Below, in pieces: positions 59,045-64,000 of a DNA stretch of 64,000 nt (its first letter is position 1; every line of letters begins with the position of its first letter). The stretch is taken from the NCBI GenBank assembly GCA_946185745.1, contig CAMHKQ010000009.1, positions 1-64,000 on the forward strand, given 5' to 3'. The notes below the pieces were generated by a model. The model was not told the DNA's origin. It did not search any database and was given only the letters and a program-made list of their open reading frames with translations. The position numbers and the translations under genes are program-made. This DNA is from an uncultured Bacteroidales bacterium (GTDB lineage Bacteria > Bacteroidota > Bacteroidia > Bacteroidales > UBA932).

Positions 59045-60901
59045 ATGGACAAGAATACAGTAACAGGGTTCATCCTTATTGCTTTAATTCTCTTCGGCTT
59101 CACGTTCTACCAGAGCCGTCAGGCGCGCAAACAGGCCGAATGGCAGGCTCAGCAGGATTCCATCGCGTTTGTCCAGAGGCAGATAGCCGATTCCATCGCC
59201 GCAGCCAATGCTCCCGCCGTCGCGGATGCCCCGGCAGCCGTTCCTGCCGCATCGGCTCCCGAGACGATATATAAAGACAGCACCCTCAACCTCCTTCATG
59301 GCGGAGAGGGCAGCATCGTGACCCTCGAAAACGACAAGATCGTGCTCGAGCTCACCACCAGGGGGGCGCAGCCGTACAGCGTGAAAGTCAAGGACTACTA
59401 CAATCACGATTCAACCGACCTCTACATCCTCAAGCCGGGCGGGAGCGACTATTCGATATCCGTATATACCGGCGAATATATCCGCACCCGGGACTTCAAC
59501 TTCCAGGTGGCCGAGAAGACCGACACCAGCGTGGCCTTCCGTCTTCCCTTCACGGGGGGCGGCTACATAGAGCAGCGCTACTCCCTGGCGGAAGGTGAAT
59601 ATATGGTCGATAACGTGCTGAGTTTCAAAGGTATGGACCAGGTGATCCCGCGAAATGTGTATTCCGTGGACCTCGACTGGGACGTGATCATCCCGCGCAT
59701 GGAGAAGAACTACAAGAACGAGAGCCAGTACTCCAAGCTCGACTTCTACCAGCCCGGGGACAAGAAGCCGGTCGAAATCGGCCGTGGCCGCAGCGGCGCC
59801 AAGAACGTCGCCAGCAGCGTGAGCTGGTTCGCTTTCCAGCAGCAGTTCTTCAGTGCCATCATGCGCAGCAAGAACGGCTTCCAGAGCGGAAACTTCGCAG
59901 TCACTTTCATCGACCAGGACGATCCCGAACGCAATCTGATGGCCTGCAAGGCCCAGATGAGGCAAGAGTTCACCCCTGGCGCTGACATCGAAATCCCCAA
60001 CGAGTTCTATTTCGGCCCCAGCCACTTCAGCACCCTCAAGAGCTACGACCAAAAGTACGAGAAGATAATCCCGCTCGGCGGCTGGCTTGTGGGCTGGTTC
60101 ACCCGTTTCGTGATCATCCCGCTCTTCAACTGGCTTCACAGGTTCATCTCGAATTACGGCCTTATCATCCTCATTATGACCTTCATCATCAAGATCGTGG
60201 TGCTGCCGTTCACTTACAAGAGCTTCGCTTCTTCCGCCAAGATGCAGGCCCTCCAGCCCGAAATAGCGAAGATCAACGAGCGCTATCCCAAGGAGGAGGA
60301 TGCCATGAAGAAGCAGCAGGCCACCATGAACCTGTACAAGAGGGCCGGGGTGAGTCCGATGGGAGGATGCCTTCCCACGCTGCTCACCTTCCCGATCCTG
60401 TGGGCGATGTTCCGCTTCTTCCCGGCGTCCATCGAGCTGCGACAGCAGCCCTTCCTGTGGGCCACCGACCTCTCGGCTCCCGACAGCATCATCGATTTCG
60501 GCACCAGGGTTCCGCTGCTCGGCGACCACCTGTCGCTGTTCGCGCTCCTGATGGCCGTGACCATGTGGGCGTACAGCAAGCTCACCGTGAGCAACACCAC
60601 CGCTTCCAACGATCCCAGCGCCAAGAGCATGCAGTTCATGAGCGTGTGGATGATGCCCATCATGATGTTCTTCATCTGTAACAACCTGTCTTCCGCACTC
60701 TCATATTACTACCTCATTTCCCAGCTTATCAGCATGGTGGAGATCTTCATAATCCGGAAGTTCTTCGTGCATCCAGAGGAAGTGCTTGCGAAGGTCAAGG
60801 CCAGCGAAGGCAAGCCGCTCCCCAAGAGCAAATGGCAGCAGAGGCTGGAAGAGGCGCAGAAGATGCAGCAACAGCAGATGAAGAATCAGCGCCGCAGATA
60901 A
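59045..60901 (+). CDS. yidC: Membrane protein insertase YidC
   Basis: Inserts membrane proteins with or without SecYEG. It has an N-terminal helix (TGFILIALILFGFTFY), a large periplasmic P1 beta domain (about residues 70-330), then the five-helix insertase core with the cytosolic hairpin (SSAKMQALQPEIAKINERYPKEEDAMKKQQATMNLYKRAGVSPMGGCLPTLL) and WMMPIMMFFICNNLSSALSYYYL. It has 618 residues, normal for this phylum. Its stop overlaps the yggS start (TAATG). Confidence 0.94.
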   Translation: MDKNTVTGFILIALILFGFTFYQSRQARKQAEWQAQQDSIAFVQRQIADSIAAANAPAVADAPAAVPAASAPETIYKDSTLNLLHGGEGSIVTLENDKIVLELTTRGAQPYSVKVKDYYNHDSTDLYILKPGGSDYSISVYTGEYIRTRDFNFQVAEKTDTSVAFRLPFTGGGYIEQRYSLAEGEYMVDNVLSFKGMDQVIPRNVYSVDLDWDVIIPRMEKNYKNESQYSKLDFYQPGDKKPVEIGRGRSGAKNVASSVSWFAFQQQFFSAIMRSKNGFQSGNFAVTFIDQDDPERNLMACKAQMRQEFTPGADIEIPNEFYFGPSHFSTLKSYDQKYEKIIPLGGWLVGWFTRFVIIPLFNWLHRFISNYGLIILIMTFIIKIVVLPFTYKSFASSAKMQALQPEIAKINERYPKEEDAMKKQQATMNLYKRAGVSPMGGCLPTLLTFPILWAMFRFFPASIELRQQPFLWATDLSAPDSIIDFGTRVPLLGDHLSLFALLMAVTMWAYSKLTVSNTTASNDPSAKSMQFMSVWMMPIMMFFICNNLSSALSYYYLISQLISMVEIFIIRKFFVHPEEVLAKVKASEGKPLPKSKWQQRLEEAQKMQQQQMKNQRRR

Positions 60902-61680
60902 TGATCGCACAGAATTTAGAGAGTTTACTGAATGAACTGCCACAGGGTGTAAAACTTGTGGCAGTTTCAAAATTCCACCCGCTCGAGGCTCTTCTGGAGG
61001 CCTATGCCATGGGGCAGAGGTGCTTCGGGGAGAACCGTCCGCAGGAGTTCGCGGCGAAGGCCGTGCAGATGCCGCAGGACGTGGAATGGCATTTCATCGG
61101 GCATCTGCAGACAAACAAGCTCAAGCTGGTGCTGCCGTATGCCGCCATTGTGGAGAGCATTGATACCGTTCATCTACTTGAGGCGGTGAACAACTGGGGC
61201 GAACTGCATGACAAGGTCATAAACGTGCTGCTGGAGGTGCATATCGGCGCCGAAGAGACCAAGCAGGGCTTTACGCCCGATGAAGTGCTGGATTTACTGA
61301 ACAGCATTTGCAGCAGCCGGCAGCTCCCCCCGTCAGAAGCGATTGCTGCGCAATCGTCCCTCCCAAACCAGGGGTTTGGGCCCCTCCCTCTAATCCGCCG
61401 AGGGTGGCAGCCTTCTGAGGGAGGACATGCCGGCTGCTACCCGTTCATCAATTTCTGCGGGCTGATGGGCATGGCGAGCCATGTGGACGACGAGGAGGCG
61501 ATAGCCGCTGATTTTGAGCGGATTAAGAATCTGTTCGATGAATGCCGGGAGTGTTTCCCGCAGCTGAGGGACTTTTCTCAGCTATCCATAGGGATGTCGG
61601 GGGACTGGAGGATTGCCGTACGGCACGGTTCCACCGAAGTGCGCATCGGAACTGCCATATTCGGCGCCAGGCAGTATTAA
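60901..61680 (+). CDS. YggS/PLPBP pyridoxal-phosphate homeostasis protein with in-frame repeat insertion
   Basis: Single-domain PLP-binding protein of the alanine-racemase-N fold. The start MIAQNLESLL at 60901 overlaps the yidC stop. Family motifs: KLVAVSKFHPLEALLEAYAMG (PLP Lys), FGENRPQEF, WHFIGHLQTNKL, EVHIGAEETKQGF, CGLMGMAS, LSIGMSGDW and STEVRIGTAIFGAR. Between LDLLNSIC and FINFCGLMGM lies a Pro/Ser-rich stretch (RQLPPSEAIAAQSSLPNQ ... GWQPSEGGHAGCYP) not expected in the family. It is encoded by a palindromic repeat. The frame stays open, giving 259 residues instead of about 220-225. Confidence 0.88.
   Translation: MIAQNLESLLNELPQGVKLVAVSKFHPLEALLEAYAMGQRCFGENRPQEFAAKAVQMPQDVEWHFIGHLQTNKLKLVLPYAAIVESIDTVHLLEAVNNWGELHDKVINVLLEVHIGAEETKQGFTPDEVLDLLNSICSSRQLPPSEAIAAQSSLPNQGFGPLPLIRRGWQPSEGGHAGCYPFINFCGLMGMASHVDDEEAIAADFERIKNLFDECRECFPQLRDFSQLSIGMSGDWRIAVRHGSTEVRIGTAIFGARQY
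61312..61448. repeat. 137-bp palindromic element inserted within yggS
   Basis: Ends are perfect 11-bp inverted repeats AGCAGCCGGCA (61312-61322) / TGCCGGCTGCT (61438-61448). Inside are hairpins CGATTGC/GCAATCG (61340-61356), CCCAAACC/GGTTTGGG (61362-61380) and CCTCCCTC/GAGGGAGG (61383-61434). The element reads through in the yggS frame without a stop. Its sequence does not match the two-block element at 29.8 and 49.1 kb, though size and nested-palindrome design are similar. Confidence 0.75.
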
Positions 61681-62804
61681 GCCTCAGGTTTCAGGGCATC
61701 GACCATGGCGCGGGCTATTGCCTGCGAGGCGCCGCTCCCTCCGAGTCTGGCGCGGATTTCAGAATAATCGGACAGCATCTGCCGCCTGTATGGGTGGTCT
61801 TCCATGAGGCGGAGGATTTCACTCGTGGCCGCCTCGGGGGTGAAGTCGTTCTGGATAAGCTCCCTGAAGGCGCATCTGTCGAGTATCAGGTTGCCCAGGG
61901 AAATGTATTTGATATGGGCGAAAGGCCGGCCGATCGCGTTCATCAGGAATGCCGTAAGCGGAGTGGTGCTCCAGCATACGACCTGGGGGGTGCCGATCAG
62001 GGCCGCTTCCAGCGAGGCGGTGCCGGAATTGACAAGCGCGGCGTCGGCATATTTCAGGATGTCGTAGGTGCGGCCGAAGAGCAGCTTGACATATGGCCTT
62101 TCCGCCATGTAGGCCTCATAATCGGCCTGTGTGCGGCCCGGGGCGCCCGCTATGAGGAACTGGCAGCCGGCGTGGCGGGGGAGCAAGTGAATGGCGTCAG
62201 CCATCTCCATGGCCGCCGGCATGGTATGGGAGATCTCGCTTTTGCGGGAGCCGGGCAGTATTGCAATGCAGGGCCCTTCAGCCGGTCTGGAGTAGCTGTG
62301 CGAATCCACCTCGTCCACCAGGGGGTTGCCCCTGTAGACCGCAGCTATCCCGCGGCTTTCGAAATACGGTTCTTCGAAGGGAAAGATTATGAACAGCCTG
62401 TCTACCAAGGCTTTGAGCTTGCGGTTGCGGCCGTCGCGGGACGCCCAGGTCTTGGGGGCGATGTAATAGAATACTTTTATGCCCCGTTCATGGCAGAACC
62501 GGGCTACCTTCAGGTTGAAACCGGGATAGTCGATAGGAATGACCACGTCGGGTTTCCAGCGGAGGATATCGGACTTGCATTCCTTCAGTCTCCGGATAAT
62601 CTTGCCGAGGCTTCCAAGTACGTCGCCGATTCCCATCACGGCTGTGTCCCTGTAATCGCCGGCCTTGCTGCCTCCAGCGGCCTCCATGGATGCGCCGCCC
62701 CAGAAACGGAATTCCGCCCCTGGGTCGGCGGCAAGCAGCCCCTTCATGAGGTTGCCGCCGTGAAGGTCGCCGGACGCTTCGCCGGCTATCAGGTAGTATT
62801 TCAT
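61677..62804 (-). CDS. lpxB: Lipid-A-disaccharide synthase
   Basis: Joins UDP-2,3-diacylglucosamine and lipid X to make the lipid A disaccharide at the inner membrane. The GT19 family start YLIAGEASGDLHGGNLMKGL is intact. Further blocks: WKPDVVIPIDYPGFNLKVARF, YYIAPKTWASR, PFEEPYFESRGI, YRGNPLVDEV, ILPGSRKSEIS and LVNSGTASLEAALIGTPQVVCW. It has 375 residues, full length. It overlaps yggS at the shared stop palindrome TTAA and follows surE by one base, so surE-lpxB is an operon. Confidence 0.94.
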   Translation of the reverse strand: MKYYLIAGEASGDLHGGNLMKGLLAADPGAEFRFWGGASMEAAGGSKAGDYRDTAVMGIGDVLGSLGKIIRRLKECKSDILRWKPDVVIPIDYPGFNLKVARFCHERGIKVFYYIAPKTWASRDGRNRKLKALVDRLFIIFPFEEPYFESRGIAAVYRGNPLVDEVDSHSYSRPAEGPCIAILPGSRKSEISHTMPAAMEMADAIHLLPRHAGCQFLIAGAPGRTQADYEAYMAERPYVKLLFGRTYDILKYADAALVNSGTASLEAALIGTPQVVCWSTTPLTAFLMNAIGRPFAHIKYISLGNLILDRCAFRELIQNDFTPEAATSEILRLMEDHPYRRQMLSDYSEIRARLGGSGASQAIARAMVDALKPEA

Positions 62805-62805
62805 G

Positions 62806-63651
62806 CTAGAAGTCGGTCTCGAAACCCAGCATCCTGAGCCTTTCCTTCTCGGCCGGGTCGGTGTCGTCGAGGTTTTCGGGGGTTATCGTAATGTATCCCT
62901 GCTTGAGCAGGATCTGGTCGGAGTCGGCGGGGGTGTCATGGTCGTTGATCATGTCGCCCACCATTGCGAACACTTCCTCTCCCGGTTCGGGTTGGGGAAG
63001 CCAGGTGACGCCCAGGTCTTCGAGGGGACGTACGCCGGTCTTGTCATAGAATGCGGGGTCGAAGGGCATGAATTCCCGTTCCCAGTGCATCCTGCCGAGA
63101 TGGCAGACCCTGACGCCCTTTATCTCGTCTGCGGGAAGGTCGGGGAAATTGATGTTGTAGAATAATCCGAAACGCGTTTCCATATTGTCGAGCAGCGGTT
63201 CGAGAATGGACGGAAGAAGCTTTTCCACGGCGCTGAAGTCGGCGTCTTTCCTGAAGGAGTCAAGGGATACCGCAATGGAAGGAATCCTGCCCAGGGCGGC
63301 TTCCTTCGCCGCTCCCATGGTTCCGGAGTACGGCGAGCACATCGCGGCGTTCAGACCGTGGTTTATTCCGCTGAAGACGATGTCGGGCTTGTCGGGATAA
63401 AAGATGTTGTCTATGCCGTATTTCACGCATGAGGACGGGGTGGCGTCCATGTAGTACCAGCGCTCTCCGGGCTCTTCGCTCAGTTTTTTGACCGCCATGG
63501 GCTTATAACCGAGGTTGACCGCCATGGACATGCCGCTTTGATGATACTTCGGTCCTACGACGGTGATGTCGCCGTAGGGCTTCAGGATATTCACCAGCGT
63601 TCTGATACCGGTCGAGTTGTATCCGTCGTCGTTGGTAACGAGTATTTTCAT
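62806..63651 (-). CDS. surE: 5'/3'-nucleotidase SurE
   Basis: Metal-dependent nucleoside-monophosphate phosphatase of the stationary-phase survival family. The signature ILVTNDDGYNSTGI is at residue 3, and later blocks are VGPKYHQSGMSM, PSSCVKYGID, DIVFSGINHGLNAAM, YSGTMGAAKEA and NINFPDLP. It has 281 residues, a little longer than the usual 250-260. Upstream of lpxB with a 1-base gap; TATATTTG box (63669-63676) 17 bases before the start. Confidence 0.92.
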   Translation of the reverse strand: MKILVTNDDGYNSTGIRTLVNILKPYGDITVVGPKYHQSGMSMAVNLGYKPMAVKKLSEEPGERWYYMDATPSSCVKYGIDNIFYPDKPDIVFSGINHGLNAAMCSPYSGTMGAAKEAALGRIPSIAVSLDSFRKDADFSAVEKLLPSILEPLLDNMETRFGLFYNINFPDLPADEIKGVRVCHLGRMHWEREFMPFDPAFYDKTGVRPLEDLGVTWLPQPEPGEEVFAMVGDMINDHDTPADSDQILLKQGYITITPENLDDTDPAEKERLRMLGFETDF

Positions 63652-63668
63652 GTCTTTTATTAATTTTA

Positions 63669-63676
63669 CAAATATA
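63669..63676 (-). promoter_or_regulatory. -7 box TATATTTG of surE-lpxB
   Basis: Perfect minus-strand TAnnTTTG, 17 bases before surE and divergent from gap. Confidence 0.65.
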
Positions 63677-63699
63677 TTGAATTTCAGCCGAATTTTTAT

Positions 63700-63707
63700 T
63701 ATTTTTG
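63700..63707 (+). promoter_or_regulatory. -7 box TATTTTTG of gap
   Basis: Perfect TAnnTTTG with TTG about 20 bases upstream (63677-63679). The 41-base leader to the gap ATG is long for this window. Confidence 0.65.
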
Positions 63708-63736
63708 CGACCCTGAAAAGTTAATTCATCCATTAA

Positions 63737-64000
<264 letters not shown>

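Noticed and set aside
61312-61448. Same family as the 29.8/49.1-kb element
   Set aside because: Size and nested-palindrome form are similar, but I found no shared sequence blocks, so I keep it as a separate element.

Overview
This window is a 64-kb piece of chromosome from a GC-rich member of the order Bacteroidales. The evidence is the promoter style (TAnnTTTG -7 boxes, several with a TTG/TTTG about 19 bases upstream), the lack of Shine-Dalgarno sequences, and the gene content: PUR-family DUF3276, the Bacteroidetes form of YebC, GSCFA, DUF4301, DUF5606, a 303-aa NusB, YycJ, a Na+-pumping methylmalonyl-CoA decarboxylase, and zapA-6S RNA-rny. I cannot name the genus. A Rikenellaceae-like or uncultured gut/rumen lineage would fit. 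I see no tRNA, rRNA, CRISPR array, phage or intact insertion sequence.

Layout. 1-2.2 kb: a 5'-nucleotidase cut by the window edge, divergent from a short mannose-1-phosphate guanylyltransferase. 2.2-11 kb: a tight minus-strand operon (ABC exporter, VanZ-like protein, secreted amidase with golvesin-like and FN3 domains, GH95 fucosidase, Fe-alcohol dehydrogenase). 11-18 kb: TPR protein and YycJ, a degenerate M28 peptidase, a GDPD lipoprotein, pgi and a small AT-richer barrel protein. 18-21.7 kb: the methylmalonyl-CoA decarboxylase operon. 21.7-27.1 kb: recF, DciA-like, pdxB, DUF4301, a TPR membrane protein and yebC. 27-34 kb: a SUMF1-sialidase-like fusion, a frameshifted YpfJ-type metalloprotease, a GC-rich repeat island, an ABC/GntR operon, GSCFA and an outer-membrane protein. 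34-41 kb: a second nucleotidase, ffh, an AraC-type regulator, a CBS membrane protein, zapB-like, zapA, 6S RNA and rny. 41-44.5 kb: two tandem purine nucleoside phosphorylases, a nucleoside-deaminase-like amidohydrolase and DUF3276. 44.5-51.5 kb: nusB-yajC-ybbR-coaE/DUF5606-rimO, a palindromic element, two acyltransferases probably making an amino-acid lipid, and RNase P RNA. 51.5-57.2 kb: glutaminyl cyclase, DUF1846, a TPP riboswitch driving a TonB-dependent receptor, a candidate small RNA and trmD. 57.2-64 kb: DUF349, yidC, a YggS gene carrying a palindromic insertion, lpxB, surE and the start of gap.

Themes. Housekeeping genes dominate. Nucleotide scavenging recurs: two exported 5'-nucleotidases, two phosphorylases, a deaminase and SurE. 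The decarboxylase operon points to succinate/propionate fermentation coupled to a sodium gradient. The most unusual signals are a palindromic repeat inserted in frame inside yggS, a two-block repeat found in two intergenic regions with different centres, tandem phosphorylases that differ at the purine-selectivity residue, -7 boxes only 3-8 bases from many start codons (predicted leaderless mRNAs), four convergent gene pairs sharing a 4-bp stop palindrome, and an orphan promoter-terminator unit at about 56.3-56.4 kb that looks like a small RNA.
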